Position numbers and translations under genes: made by a program. The notes below the pieces were generated by a model that had not been told where the DNA came from, made no database searches, and was given only the letters and a program-made list of their open reading frames with translations. From contig JAAZKE010000033.1 in the NCBI GenBank assembly GCA_012799995.1, positions 1-41,034 of the forward strand: a stretch of DNA of 41,034 bases, in the 5' to 3' direction. This document shows, piece after piece, positions 8,598 to 18,438 of the stretch (within the stretch, counting starts at the first letter, position 1; every line of letters begins with the position of its first letter). This stretch comes from Chloroflexota bacterium (lineage in GTDB: Bacteria; Chloroflexota; Anaerolineae; Anaerolineales; Anaerolineaceae).

Positions 8598-10916
8598 CTA
8601 ATTCTTTGACATGTCGATGCCTTTGCAGGCGTTCATGATCTTCTCATAGGTAATAGGCATAATATCCATATTCAGGTCATGACCAACTGCATCCCGGAGT
8701 GCACTGACCACCGCAGGCGCGATGGAGTTGTCAGCTGGTTCCCCAACACCCTTCGCTCCGTATGGGCCTAATCCACCGCCGCTCTCGACTATAACCAGTT
8801 CAACATCCGGAACGTCAGCTGCTGTCGGAATAATATACGTGGAGAAGTCATCCGCCTTGGTGATACCGTTGCGCCACTGCAAGTCTTCATGGGTCGCCCA
8901 TAGTGAGTGATAAATTGCTCCACCCTCAATTTGACCTTCGCATGAGTTCTTGTTAATCATTTTTCCTGCATCAATTCCAGCGATTATACGTAGAATTTCA
9001 AACACACCTGTCTCTTCATCGACAGCAACTTCTACGCCATGGCAGGTATAAGTAATGTCAGGGTTAAATTGCCCCCTTGCGTCACTCAGATCCGGCACTT
9101 CAGTGAATGGAGCGTTAAATTGCTGTATGGTCTCCAACAAACCGCCGTCATTACTGATATGTTGTACAACTGTAGCGAACGGCATGTTGACTTCCGGGTT
9201 GTTGACAAGATAGACCTTGCGGTTGCCTAATGCCAGGTTGATCGCCGGATATCCTAACAGTTCAGATGCCTTTTCAAGCACCATATCACGCATATGACGT
9301 GCAGCTTTTATCGCCGCATTACCGGACATGTACAACTGGCGGGTAGCCGTTGTAGTTCCGCAAAGTGGCGTCAGGTGAGTATCCATGATATAAGGATGGA
9401 CATCACTCATTTCCAAACCGAGCTCTTCAGCAACGATCTGAACCAATGAACTGGCCTGACCGCCACCGAGATCCGGTACACCGGCTCGCAGGGTTACACT
9501 ACCATCCAGCTCAAGGCGAATGGATACGCGGCTGGAGTCATGCAAGAACGTCAGACGACCATAAACCATATGCCCGACAGCGATTCCACGGCCAACGCGT
9601 CTACCGTCCGGCAGCCGGTCTACTTTCGGTTCCGCATTCAGCTTTGCGTTGACCTTTTCCAGCAGTTCGTCCAACGCGATGTGACCTTGCGGGATAAATC
9701 CGGTCGGCATTGCGTCACCGTTATGTAAAAAGTTGCGACGGCGAATTTCCACCGGAGAAATACCCAGTTTTTCGGCGATTCTGTCCATTTGTCGTTCGTA
9801 GGCAAAGTTCACCTGCGGCGCACCAAATCCACGGTTAGCGCTTGTGAGCGTGTTATTGGTAAAAGCTGATTCAACGTTGACTCGCACATTCGGAATTTTA
9901 TAAGGGCCAGCAGCGCCATTCATCGAGTACATCTGAACCCATGGCGTCAGGTAGGTATAGCCGCTGCCATCCATCACAATGTTCACTTCCTGAGCAATAA
10001 TTTTTCCATCTTTGGTAGCGCCGGTCTTGTAATGCAGATATTCCGGGTGACGTTTGGCATGCGTTTGCATTGATTCTTCACGTGACCAGACCATCTTAAC
10101 CGGTCTTCGTGTTTTCTGAACTAGCAAAGCCAGATATGTCTCGACGGTGATATCTTCCTTAGCACCAAAACCACCACCCATTGGCACACCAATGTTGCGA
10201 ACCTTGGTATGAGGTAAGCCCAGAATTTTCGCGATCGTGCGATAGTGTTCCAGCACCTGGGTGCCAACGCGTAACGTGATGACGCCATTCTCATCCAGCC
10301 ATCCCATACCACCTTCAGTCTCAAGATAAGCATGTTCGTTCGGAGAAGTGTAGTAATCGTTTTCAACGATCACATCGCACATCTTCCATGCATTATCGAT
10401 ATCGCCATCTTCTATGTGGGATTTCATGATCAGGTTGGAATCATCTTCGCTTGAAACCAGGTATGCACCAGGTTTAAGTGCTTCTCGGGGATCAAAGACG
10501 CCCTCGGTTGGTTCATAGTCGACTTCAATCAATCGGCAGGCCTGCTCTGCAATTTCTTCGGTCTCAGCAGCAACCAAAGCAATCGCTTCGCTCTTCATGC
10601 GAACTTTTCCAGTGGCAAGGACTTTGTAAAGCCCCTCAAAACCACCGCCTACATCGCGCATCTGACCAAATTTGGTGATATCAATGTTGTTCGGTACGTC
10701 CTCAGCAGTCAAAACTGCATGGACGCCAGGGAGTGCCTTCGCTTTGGAAGTATCAATTCCATGGATGATCGCTGCAGCATATTTGCTGCGCAGTACTTTT
10801 GCATGCAGCATGTTCGGCATATGCCAGTCATCGCTATAGAGTTGTTCGCCGCGCGCTTTTGCAACTGCGTCATGCCTCGGAACGGCATTTCCGATGAGGT
10901 TCAAACTTTTCTTCAT
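8598..10916 (-). CDS. Xanthine dehydrogenase family molybdopterin-binding subunit (copy B)
   Basis: This 772-residue catalytic subunit carries the molybdenum cofactor. It has the aldehyde oxidase/xanthine dehydrogenase a/b hammerhead domain at the N terminus (IGNAVPRHDAVAKARGEQLYSDD), the cofactor-binding GGGFGAKED near residue 245, the substrate-channel motif NRGFGAPQ with R362, GGGQASS, and the C-terminal GAKGVGEP with the catalytic glutamate E726. R362 aligns with the substrate arginine of purine hydroxylases, so a purine-like or other N-heterocycle is possible, but the substrate cannot be fixed. The CO dehydrogenase loop AYXCSFR is absent. It is the last gene of the operon and overlaps the iron-sulfur subunit stop (ATGA). 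Confidence 0.9.
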   Translation of the reverse strand: MKKSLNLIGNAVPRHDAVAKARGEQLYSDDWHMPNMLHAKVLRSKYAAAIIHGIDTSKAKALPGVHAVLTAEDVPNNIDITKFGQMRDVGGGFEGLYKVLATGKVRMKSEAIALVAAETEEIAEQACRLIEVDYEPTEGVFDPREALKPGAYLVSSEDDSNLIMKSHIEDGDIDNAWKMCDVIVENDYYTSPNEHAYLETEGGMGWLDENGVITLRVGTQVLEHYRTIAKILGLPHTKVRNIGVPMGGGFGAKEDITVETYLALLVQKTRRPVKMVWSREESMQTHAKRHPEYLHYKTGATKDGKIIAQEVNIVMDGSGYTYLTPWVQMYSMNGAAGPYKIPNVRVNVESAFTNNTLTSANRGFGAPQVNFAYERQMDRIAEKLGISPVEIRRRNFLHNGDAMPTGFIPQGHIALDELLEKVNAKLNAEPKVDRLPDGRRVGRGIAVGHMVYGRLTFLHDSSRVSIRLELDGSVTLRAGVPDLGGGQASSLVQIVAEELGLEMSDVHPYIMDTHLTPLCGTTTATRQLYMSGNAAIKAARHMRDMVLEKASELLGYPAINLALGNRKVYLVNNPEVNMPFATVVQHISNDGGLLETIQQFNAPFTEVPDLSDARGQFNPDITYTCHGVEVAVDEETGVFEILRIIAGIDAGKMINKNSCEGQIEGGAIYHSLWATHEDLQWRNGITKADDFSTYIIPTAADVPDVELVIVESGGGLGPYGAKGVGEPADNSIAPAVVSALRDAVGHDLNMDIMPITYEKIMNACKGIDMSKN

Positions 10917-11407
10917 GCCAGCGCTCCTTCCTCAATCTCTTTGGCGACTTTGTAAATTGCATCCACAATCTTCACATATCCTGTACAGCGGCATAAGTTG
11001 CCGGAAATCGCTTTTTTAATTTCTTTTCGATCGGCTTTGCCACCTCTTTTCAGATAATCGACACCAACCACAATGAAACCGGGTGTGCAGAAGCCGCACT
11101 GCACTGATCCACATTCCACAAAAGCGTCTTGAAGTCGAGAAGCGAGTCTGTCAGCGTAACCCAACCCTTTGTTGGTCCAGATTTCATGTCCTTCACAGGC
11201 TGCTGCCAGCGTCAGGCAGCTTTTTACAGCAATGCCATCGAGCAGGACTGTGCAGGTACCGCATTCGCCAGCCTCGCAACCGCATTTGACATCCCAGTTG
11301 AAGTTATCACGCAACGCTCGTAACAGATTGGTATGTGGTTCAACTGAATATGTCACCTCTTCACCATTGACTTTGAGCGTGATATCGATCTTTTTCTTTT
11401 TGTTCAT
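10913..11407 (-). CDS. Two-[2Fe-2S] subunit of molybdenum hydroxylase (copy B)
   Basis: This 164-residue small subunit carries two [2Fe-2S] clusters. The plant-type ferredoxin cluster is CGCEAGECGTC plus a later cysteine in KSCLTLA, and the second cluster is CGFCTPG with CRCTGY. It passes electrons from the molybdenum site to FAD in a three-subunit hydroxylase. It overlaps both neighbours by 4 nt (ATGA), so stoichiometric coupling with the FAD subunit before it and the large subunit after it is likely. Confidence 0.93.
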   Translation of the reverse strand: MNKKKKIDITLKVNGEEVTYSVEPHTNLLRALRDNFNWDVKCGCEAGECGTCTVLLDGIAVKSCLTLAAACEGHEIWTNKGLGYADRLASRLQDAFVECGSVQCGFCTPGFIVVGVDYLKRGGKADRKEIKKAISGNLCRCTGYVKIVDAIYKVAKEIEEGALA

Positions 11408-12279
11408 TTCTTCACCTCACCCATACACTCGCCAAAAGCTGCCAGGTTGACGGCACGTTTCACCAGCACAGGCACCACAGCCCGCCGGTAGCTCGCCGCT
11501 GCACGGACTGAAGGATCTCGCGGACTGATGTCTTTTTGAACTTCCTCACCCACTTTTTCCCAAATATCGTCCGCAAGTTTTTTACCCATCAGTGCTTTTT
11601 CAGCGTGTTTTCCGCGTACAGTCACTCCAGCCACACCACCCATCGCAATTCGGCAATCGTTTACGATACCGCTTTTATCAACATCAACATAAGCTGCTGC
11701 GGTCGCAATAGAAATACACATCGATTTCCTTGGGCCAAGCTTGATAAAACCGGTTTTAGGTTGGGACTTAAAGGTGATTTTGGTGATAATTTCATTTGGC
11801 TTTCGGGTTGTCACACCATTTTTCACAATAAAATCGAAAATGTTCACCTGTCGCTCGCCTTGAGCACTCACCAAATGAACAGTAGCATCCAAAACCATCA
11901 ACGGAGGAATTGTGTCACCGCTGGCCGAGGCATTGCCAACATTCCCGCCGATTGTAGCAAGGCGGTTGGTGGAAGGATCTGCAAAGACGCAGGCAGCGCC
12001 GAACAAGGCAGGGGCGTGTTTCTTCAATGTATTGGAAACCGACATTTCCGCAATGGTTGTCATTGCACCGATCGATACTTCCCCATGGCGAAAGTGAATG
12101 CCCTTCAATTCAGCAATATCACGAATATTTACCAGCGTTCGATTATTGACCTTTTCAGCGCGGATATCAACCATCACGTTTGTTCCACCGGCAACCAGCA
12201 ATGCATTTTCCTGTAATTCGTCCAGGATTTTGATTGCTGATTTCAGCGTTTTTGCATTCCGGAAATCGAAATTTTTCAT
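11404..12279 (-). CDS. FAD-binding subunit of molybdenum hydroxylase (copy B)
   Basis: This 291-residue protein is the medium subunit of the CoxM/XdhB type. It has the FAD motif VAGGTNVMVDIR near residue 30 and the second FAD motif LATIGGNVGNAS near residue 107, followed by the CO dehydrogenase flavoprotein C-terminal domain. It takes electrons from the iron-sulfur subunit and passes them to NAD+ or another acceptor. The start overlaps the previous iron-sulfur gene by 4 nt. Confidence 0.92.
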   Translation of the reverse strand: MKNFDFRNAKTLKSAIKILDELQENALLVAGGTNVMVDIRAEKVNNRTLVNIRDIAELKGIHFRHGEVSIGAMTTIAEMSVSNTLKKHAPALFGAACVFADPSTNRLATIGGNVGNASASGDTIPPLMVLDATVHLVSAQGERQVNIFDFIVKNGVTTRKPNEIITKITFKSQPKTGFIKLGPRKSMCISIATAAAYVDVDKSGIVNDCRIAMGGVAGVTVRGKHAEKALMGKKLADDIWEKVGEEVQKDISPRDPSVRAAASYRRAVVPVLVKRAVNLAAFGECMGEVKK

Positions 12280-12761
12280 TTTTTCGTCTCCTTTTTCATC
12301 TCTCCGGCTGCTTTCTTAACCGCTTTGATGATCGCACCATAACCTGTGCAGCGACAATAGTTACCGCGCAAATAATCACGAATTTCGTCTTCGCTCGGGT
12401 CCGGATTTTCTTTCAATAACGCAGTAGCCGTCACAACCATTCCCGGTGTGCAGAATCCGCACTGGATCGCGCCTTCATTGACAAAAGCTTCCTGAAGCGG
12501 GGTGAGTTTATCGCCATCTGCCAAACCTTCAGAAGTAGTGATTTCCCAGCCGTCCGCAACAACCGCAGGAATCATGCAGGACATCACGCTACGATCACCA
12601 TGCAGGATGGTGCAGGCTCCGCATTCAGCCAAACCGCAACCGTATTTTGTACCGGTCAGGTAGAATCTTTCGCGCAGTACGTTTAAAAGCAATTCGTTGC
12701 TTTTAACAGTGATATTATGGGTCTTCCCATTAACCTTTAGCGTAATCGCATGTTCACTCAT
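12276..12761 (-). CDS. Two-[2Fe-2S] subunit of molybdenum hydroxylase (copy A)
   Basis: This 161-residue protein has the same cluster motifs as the copy B small subunit (CGLAECGAC, CGFCTPG, CRCTGY), but the sequence differs elsewhere, so it is a paralogue and not a recent duplicate. Its start shares one base with the stop of the copy A FAD gene (TGATG). Confidence 0.93.
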   Translation of the reverse strand: MSEHAITLKVNGKTHNITVKSNELLLNVLRERFYLTGTKYGCGLAECGACTILHGDRSVMSCMIPAVVADGWEITTSEGLADGDKLTPLQEAFVNEGAIQCGFCTPGMVVTATALLKENPDPSEDEIRDYLRGNYCRCTGYGAIIKAVKKAAGEMKKETKK

Positions 12762-13648
12762 CAGAATTTTCCTCCGCTTCGCTCCCAGGCAAGTTTCATC
12801 GCGTCGCGGGAAATAATTTTCGAAACATCGCGGCGATAAGCTGCGGTAGTTCGATTTCCACCGTCACGCGGTCGTATGAATTTAGAGATTTTGTCAGCAG
12901 TTTCCAACACCAGCGCTTCAGTCATTTCTTTGCCTACCAGATCATCACCGATCTCTTTCATATACAATGGCAAACCGGCAACAGAGGCAATCGACATGCG
13001 ACAGGCGCTGACTTTGGATCCTTCTCGTTCGAGCACGATTGTAACGCTCAGTTTTGCCAAGTCAGCTTTGATACGGCTGATCTTGATAAAGGAAGCTCCA
13101 GTATTCTTTTTCGGCGTTGGGATATGGACCTCAGCGACAAGTTCATCCGGTTGCAGGATGGTCTTGCCACCTTCCACAAAGAAGTCTTCCATCGGAACCA
13201 TTCGTTCTTTGCCTTTGCTGACGATCTTTACACTGGCACCATAGCAAAGCAGCGGACCGGCAGTATCAGCCCCAGGAGAAGCATTGCAGATGTTGCCAAT
13301 CATAGTAGCCATGTTCCGAAGGGAGATGGAAGCCATCGATAAGAACGCTTCCTGCAGTGCAGGGAAACGCCGCGCAATATCTGCATTTTTTTCGAGAACG
13401 GAAATTTTGTTAGTTGCACCGATCATCATATTATTTGGGCTGACATCGATTTTCTGCAATTCAGCAATTCCGTTGATATCGAGCATATTCTCAATTTTGT
13501 AGGAATCACCAATCTTCATTTTGACAATCAGATCAGTTCCACCGGCAAAGATGCGGACATCTTTTTTCTCTGCCAGAATATCCAACGCTTCATTCAGCGT
13601 TTCCGGTTTGAAATAATCAAATTCTTTCTCAAGGAATAAAGTGTTCAT
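12761..13648 (-). CDS. FAD-binding subunit of molybdenum hydroxylase (copy A)
   Basis: This 295-residue medium subunit has FAGGTDLIVKMK at about residues 34-45 and a second FAD-binding loop, MATMIGNICNASPGADTAG, in which the usual TIGGN reads TMIGN. It lies 2 bp after the stop of the copy A large subunit and ends by coupling to the copy A iron-sulfur gene. It would work with the genes at 13651-16020 and 12276-12761 as one enzyme. Confidence 0.92.
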   Translation of the reverse strand: MNTLFLEKEFDYFKPETLNEALDILAEKKDVRIFAGGTDLIVKMKIGDSYKIENMLDINGIAELQKIDVSPNNMMIGATNKISVLEKNADIARRFPALQEAFLSMASISLRNMATMIGNICNASPGADTAGPLLCYGASVKIVSKGKERMVPMEDFFVEGGKTILQPDELVAEVHIPTPKKNTGASFIKISRIKADLAKLSVTIVLEREGSKVSACRMSIASVAGLPLYMKEIGDDLVGKEMTEALVLETADKISKFIRPRDGGNRTTAAYRRDVSKIISRDAMKLAWERSGGKF

Positions 13649-13650
13649 GC

Positions 13651-16020
13651 TTATTTCACTCCTTCTTCCTCTTTTTGTTTTTGTTTTATCGCTTCCAAGA
13701 CAACTTCTGGGGAGAGCGGTAATTTATAGAAACGGATCCCAATCGCGTTGTAGACAGCGTTTGCAATTGCAGCCTGAACGGATGCCAACGCTGCTTCCCC
13801 GATCCCTTTCGCTCCGAAAGGTCCGGTCGGCTCATAAACATGGCAAAGTTCCACACGGGTGTTTTCAATATCGGGCATTTCCATCGTTGATGGCATTTTG
13901 TAGTCGCTCATCAATCCTCGGATTTTCAATTCACCCGTTTTCTCATTGGTAATCAGTTTTTCATAAACGGTATAGCTGAAACCACGGTTGAAGGCGCCAA
14001 CTAACTGGCCTTTTACCAGATCCGGGTTCATCGGTGTACCGCAGTCACCATACATCAGGACACGCGGGACTCTGATCACACCGGTTTCCATGTTCACTTC
14101 AACTTCCACAAAGTGAGTAGTGAAGCATGGCGGCGCATTCTTTTGTCGGTAGCTGTCAGTGTAAGCAATCGTACCCCAGCTCATTACCTGCGCTTGTTTT
14201 GCGATCTGACCAATGGTCATTCGTTTTGCCGGATATCCAGTCACCTGAACGCAACCCTGATGTTGTTCCTCATCCATCACCACTTCGAGGTTATACGCAT
14301 GTTCATCCATCATGCGGCCAGCAGTTTCCAGCAGCCTTTCTTTCACTTTTTGTGCAACGTGATAAACAGCACCGCCGCCGCAATAAACACCGCGGGTAGC
14401 ATGTGTACAGACGTCGTAACCAGTGTTCATCGAATCAGCAGGGGAAAGCCCAACCAGATCGTAGGGGACTTGCAGGACTTCGCTGACGATCTTTCGCAGC
14501 GCATCCAGTGTACCGCCACCATGGTCGGTTACAGGTGTACACAAGTCAACGGATCCGTCTTCGTTGATCTTGATCATACAGCTGCTGTAGTCGATTACTT
14601 CTCCCTCTTTTGGCCCAGCAGTACCGGAACAATGGAAGCCGCGAGCAAGTCCAATGCCGCGTCGCAGAACGCCGGTTTTAGTTGACGGCGGTTGTTTCTC
14701 ATCATATTTAAATTCAACGCGACCTTTCACCAGGCTTTCTTCAACACCGGAACTCTTGATGATCGATCGAATGGTCGGACCCTGAGCCCAGAATTCATCG
14801 CCGATTCCACGATAGTTCTTCAGACGAAAATCGACCGGAGAGAAATTCATCTCTTCAGAAATGATATCGATCATGCTCTCAATTGCGAAGTTTATCTGCG
14901 GGTTACCGTAGCCCTGCATTGCACAGCATGGGGTCTTGTTTGTGTAAACCGCGGTTCCTTCGAACCGGATGTTGCCTTCGTAGCGATAGAGGGAGGCAAA
15001 CCAGCCAGAGACGCAGCCGAGGAATGGCAGCGGCTGAACCTGATGCGCTCCGAAATCAACAAGGGCTCGCACATGGGCAGCAGTGATGATTCCATCGTTG
15101 GTCACACCAAGTTTGACATGAAATTTCGCCGGATATTTATTGTGGCTGTAAAAGTCATCTTCACGTGAGTTGACAATTCTGACTGCCTTTCGGGCTTTCA
15201 TCGCCAGGCAGGCACATACCGGAGTAATTGTATTCACCTGAATCGAGGAGCCAAAGGCACCGCCGAAAGGCATTTTCTTGACATTGATTTTTGATAAAGG
15301 CATTTGCAAAACTCGCCCTAACAGCTGGCGGGTACCATGGATTGTCTGGGTTGTAGACCATACGGTTAATGACCCATCCGGTTCAGGTTTACAAACAGCG
15401 CCCTTTGTTTCCAGCTGAGCATGGTAAACACGACCAAGTTCAAAATCACGCTCGAAAACACGATCTGCCCGGGCAAATCCACCTTCACAGTCGCCTTCGC
15501 TGATATTCCTAATAACGCCGATGTTGTTTTTCACGATCACTTCTTCATCGCCGAGATAGATTTTCTCGAACAATTGAGGGGCGCCATCTTTCATCGCTTC
15601 TTCGGGATCATAAACGGCATCGAGGATATTCCACTCAATTTTGAGCGCCTTTAATGCCTTATATGCAAGTTCCTCAGTTTCAGCTGCAACAGCCGCGATC
15701 GGCTCTCCCACATGTCTGGCTTTTCTGGGAAGCACTATACGATCCCGATAAGTCTGAGAAGGGATGGAAACGCTTCTTTCATTGTAATAAATCGGGGTGA
15801 TGTCTTCATAAGTCAGACAAACTGCGCCCATCTTCTCCGCTTCGCTGGTATCAATTGACACAATTTCAGCGTGGGGATAGGGACTTCTCAATACGGCGCC
15901 ATAGAGCATTCCCGGAATGTATATATCCGAGGGATATTGCATCGTCCCAGTGACTTTTGCAAACCCATCGCTTCTTGGCGTATTCTGACCAATAACTGAA
16001 TTTTTCCTTTTTTCCGCCAT
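13651..16020 (-). CDS. Xanthine dehydrogenase family molybdopterin-binding subunit (copy A)
   Basis: This 789-residue catalytic subunit has an N-terminal hammerhead domain (IGQNTPRSDGFAKVTGTMQYP), the cofactor motif PFGGAFGSS, and the C-terminal GPFGAKGIGEAA with the catalytic glutamate E742. The substrate-channel motif reads AMQGYGNPQ, with Q369 where purine hydroxylases and copy B have arginine, so copy A probably acts on a different substrate from copy B. AAGGAG 8 nt upstream of the ATG is a strong ribosome site. It is the first gene of the six-gene hydroxylase operon. No XdhC- or MobA-type maturation gene is present nearby. Confidence 0.9.
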   Translation of the reverse strand: MAEKRKNSVIGQNTPRSDGFAKVTGTMQYPSDIYIPGMLYGAVLRSPYPHAEIVSIDTSEAEKMGAVCLTYEDITPIYYNERSVSIPSQTYRDRIVLPRKARHVGEPIAAVAAETEELAYKALKALKIEWNILDAVYDPEEAMKDGAPQLFEKIYLGDEEVIVKNNIGVIRNISEGDCEGGFARADRVFERDFELGRVYHAQLETKGAVCKPEPDGSLTVWSTTQTIHGTRQLLGRVLQMPLSKINVKKMPFGGAFGSSIQVNTITPVCACLAMKARKAVRIVNSREDDFYSHNKYPAKFHVKLGVTNDGIITAAHVRALVDFGAHQVQPLPFLGCVSGWFASLYRYEGNIRFEGTAVYTNKTPCCAMQGYGNPQINFAIESMIDIISEEMNFSPVDFRLKNYRGIGDEFWAQGPTIRSIIKSSGVEESLVKGRVEFKYDEKQPPSTKTGVLRRGIGLARGFHCSGTAGPKEGEVIDYSSCMIKINEDGSVDLCTPVTDHGGGTLDALRKIVSEVLQVPYDLVGLSPADSMNTGYDVCTHATRGVYCGGGAVYHVAQKVKERLLETAGRMMDEHAYNLEVVMDEEQHQGCVQVTGYPAKRMTIGQIAKQAQVMSWGTIAYTDSYRQKNAPPCFTTHFVEVEVNMETGVIRVPRVLMYGDCGTPMNPDLVKGQLVGAFNRGFSYTVYEKLITNEKTGELKIRGLMSDYKMPSTMEMPDIENTRVELCHVYEPTGPFGAKGIGEAALASVQAAIANAVYNAIGIRFYKLPLSPEVVLEAIKQKQKEEEGVK

Positions 16021-16067
16021 TTATATACTCCTTACAAATTTAGAGCAGAGCATAGTCTCTTTCTTTG

Positions 16068-16073
16068 ATTATA
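16068..16073 (-). promoter_or_regulatory. Candidate -10 box for the hydroxylase operon
   Basis: On the - strand TATAAT lies about 48 bp before the copy A large-subunit start, in the 179-bp gap after livM. The -35 is weak (TTGCTG at 19-bp spacing). No terminator follows livM in this gap, so read-through from the transporter operon is also possible. Confidence 0.35.
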
Positions 16074-16199
16074 AAGATTCTTTGCTTTTTTTCAGCAAAT
16101 TCCCGATTGAATCTTGTTATTCAACGCTAATTATTTATAAAATAAACAACCAATTGAATATTTTTTTATTCATAGATTTATTTTATGTACTTTATAAAT

Positions 16200-17405
16200 T
16201 TATGCTGTTGGCTCAGTACTTACCTCAACTTGCTTCCCACCTGCATTGCGCCTGATCAGATTCTTGTACTTCCTGACCCGCCGCGGCAGGATCCCGTTGG
16301 GACGTACGATCAGCAACACAACCAGCAGCAGACCGTAAACAAGTTGTTGGTAATCGGCAAAATCGCGCAATTTTTCAGTGATGATCGAGAGAAATACTGC
16401 ACCGACAATGATGCCGATAGTGTTATCCATACCACCCAAAATCACCATACAGATCAGCAAAAGGGATTTTGCAAAGTCATAGCTCTTGGGGCCGACATAG
16501 CCTTCCAACCCCACCATCAGCGAGCCGGCGACACCGCAGAAGATGCTGCCGATCACGAATGCAAACAGCTTCTGGCGTGATATGTTGATTCCCAGACAGT
16601 TTGCAGCAATTTCATCCTGAGCAATTGCGTTCAGAGATAAGCCATAACTGACGTGGTAGACCCGCATTGAGATATAAGCGAATGCAATCAAAAACAGCAC
16701 GCAGACAATTAGAAAAGGAACCTGAGGCGCAAAGCGGATGCCAAAGAAAGTATAGCGCTTGTAAAGGTCATACCCAAACAGCGAATACTTCGTCAGACCT
16801 GACATCCCGTCCGATCCGCCCACATAACGGATTGTGTTCATCAGCTGTGTAAAGGCGATTTGTATTGCCATTGTAACCAGCGAAAGGTAATATCCTTTGG
16901 TCTTTAGTGTTGGCAACCCCACCATAAATCCGAAAATTCCGGTGACAAAGATGCCAGCCAGCAGACCCACCCATGGGGAAAGACCAAATTTGCTGGTCGC
17001 AACACCAACAGAATAAGCGCCCAGGCCCATGAAAGCTGCCGGGGCGAAGTTAGTCATATCGGTTGAACCCATTTGGAAATTGAGCCCCAGACAGGCGATC
17101 GCATATAAAACTGCGATAGTCGAGATGTGGGCAATATAAATATTTCCCTTCAGAGAGACCGGTACTGCCAGAATGACCAACAAACCGCTGATCAAAGCCA
17201 CAACCTTGTTGTCGTTATAGGCGTCAAACACTTCGTTCACAATGCCGTATCGTTCCAGGAAGAGCACGAGGGCAATAAATGCTATGATCAATCCAATACT
17301 GACAAGACTCTCAGTAATCAAAATGCCATATAGCGCAAATCCAAGCGCCAGGTTGAGAAGAATGATTACGAAGGGAGAATGAACACTCTTTTTTAAGGCT
17401 TCCAT
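16200..17405 (-). CDS. livM: Branched-chain/amino-acid ABC transporter permease LivM
   Basis: This 401-residue permease has about ten membrane helices and the family-typical segments GLNFQMGSTDMTNFAPAAF, ALRDDEIAA-like ALNAIAQDEIAANCLGIN and MVILGGMDNTIGIIVGA. It pairs with LivH to form the membrane channel. I chose the ATG at 17405 because GGAG lies 7 nt upstream of it. Upstream in-frame starts at 17411 and 17429 lie too close to that site or inside the livH 3' end. The ribosome site overlaps the TAG of livH. Confidence 0.92.
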   Translation of the reverse strand: MEALKKSVHSPFVIILLNLALGFALYGILITESLVSIGLIIAFIALVLFLERYGIVNEVFDAYNDNKVVALISGLLVILAVPVSLKGNIYIAHISTIAVLYAIACLGLNFQMGSTDMTNFAPAAFMGLGAYSVGVATSKFGLSPWVGLLAGIFVTGIFGFMVGLPTLKTKGYYLSLVTMAIQIAFTQLMNTIRYVGGSDGMSGLTKYSLFGYDLYKRYTFFGIRFAPQVPFLIVCVLFLIAFAYISMRVYHVSYGLSLNAIAQDEIAANCLGINISRQKLFAFVIGSIFCGVAGSLMVGLEGYVGPKSYDFAKSLLLICMVILGGMDNTIGIIVGAVFLSIITEKLRDFADYQQLVYGLLLVVLLIVRPNGILPRRVRKYKNLIRRNAGGKQVEVSTEPTA

Positions 17406-17415
17406 TATCATTCTC

Positions 17416-18381
17416 CTATACTTTCTCAATCACTTTTTCGCCCAGAATTCCTTCTGGTTTGAATACGATAAACACAATCACAACCAAAAATGCGATAATG
17501 TTTTGATACTGTGTACCGCCCGGGATTAAGCCTGAAACAAAAACTTCAACGAAACCAAGCAGCATACCGCCGATAATCGCACCCCAAATACTCTTCAACC
17601 CACCTACTACTGCTGCGGAGAAGCCCTTAGAGCCATAAAGCGAACCGGTGTCAAATCGTACCACCGATTGATAGCTTCCCAACAGAAATCCACCAATCGC
17701 CAGCATAATACCACCGATCACAAAGGTGATATTAATGGTCTTTCGGACGTTGATCCCATTCATGTAAGCCAGTTCTTTATTCTGAGAAATCGCCTGCATA
17801 GACAGTCCCATTTTGGTTTTGTTCAGGAACAGGAACAGCAATAAAATGATCAGGAATGTTACAGCGATAATGATGTAGTTGCGCACATCAATCGAGCTGT
17901 TTGGGGCAATCAGCTTTGGCATTGCCTGCGGATTTCTACCGCTGGTGATGTTAATCGGGTCAGCTACTCTCGTGATCGGACCGGTAATGGTCATCAGCAA
18001 TGGTCGGAACAACAAGCCTAAAAATTCACGAATGACCGTACCAAGCGCAATTGTGGAGAGCAGTGGCATCAATGCTGATGAACGTTCAAAAGGCTTGATG
18101 GAAACGCGATAAGTCAAAATGGACAGCAAGGCACATAATAATGCTGCAACTGCCAGAATGATCATCGTGGTGACCGCAATTGGCAAAACCTGAAACAGCC
18201 CAAGATCATAGAGCATTACATAGGCGCTGATAATTGAAAAAGCGCCAAAGATTGCGATATCGCCGCTGCAAAAAACCACGACATCCAAGACGCCAAAGAA
18301 AAGGCAATAACCGATCGCCACCAGGGTGTACGTGCATCCTAATAAAATCGCACTAAAAACCAGACTGGTAAAAAAATTCAT
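17416..18381 (-). CDS. livH: Branched-chain/amino-acid ABC transporter permease LivH
   Basis: This 321-residue membrane permease of the LivH type has about eight helices. The conserved cytoplasmic loop for the ATPase reads GLSMQAISQNKELAYMNGINV, and GFSAAVVGGLKSIWGAIIGGMLLGFVE is the family signature. It forms the heteromeric channel with LivM, which follows 10 bp later. AAGGAAGTG lies upstream of the start. Confidence 0.93.
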   Translation of the reverse strand: MNFFTSLVFSAILLGCTYTLVAIGYCLFFGVLDVVVFCSGDIAIFGAFSIISAYVMLYDLGLFQVLPIAVTTMIILAVAALLCALLSILTYRVSIKPFERSSALMPLLSTIALGTVIREFLGLLFRPLLMTITGPITRVADPINITSGRNPQAMPKLIAPNSSIDVRNYIIIAVTFLIILLLFLFLNKTKMGLSMQAISQNKELAYMNGINVRKTINITFVIGGIMLAIGGFLLGSYQSVVRFDTGSLYGSKGFSAAVVGGLKSIWGAIIGGMLLGFVEVFVSGLIPGGTQYQNIIAFLVVIVFIVFKPEGILGEKVIEKV

Positions 18382-18438
18382 TGGTATTCACTTCCTTTCA
18401 GATTACAGCGATAACGTCGCAAGCTTTTACTTTCTGAG

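Noticed and set aside
11536..12216. 226-residue + strand frame
   Set aside because: It lies wholly antisense to the copy B FAD subunit, shows no family features and has no ribosome site.
14113..14685. 190-residue + strand frame
   Set aside because: It lies antisense within the copy A molybdenum subunit and is a coding shadow.
13651..16020. CO dehydrogenase large subunit
   Set aside because: The diagnostic AYXCSFR loop is absent in both large subunits.
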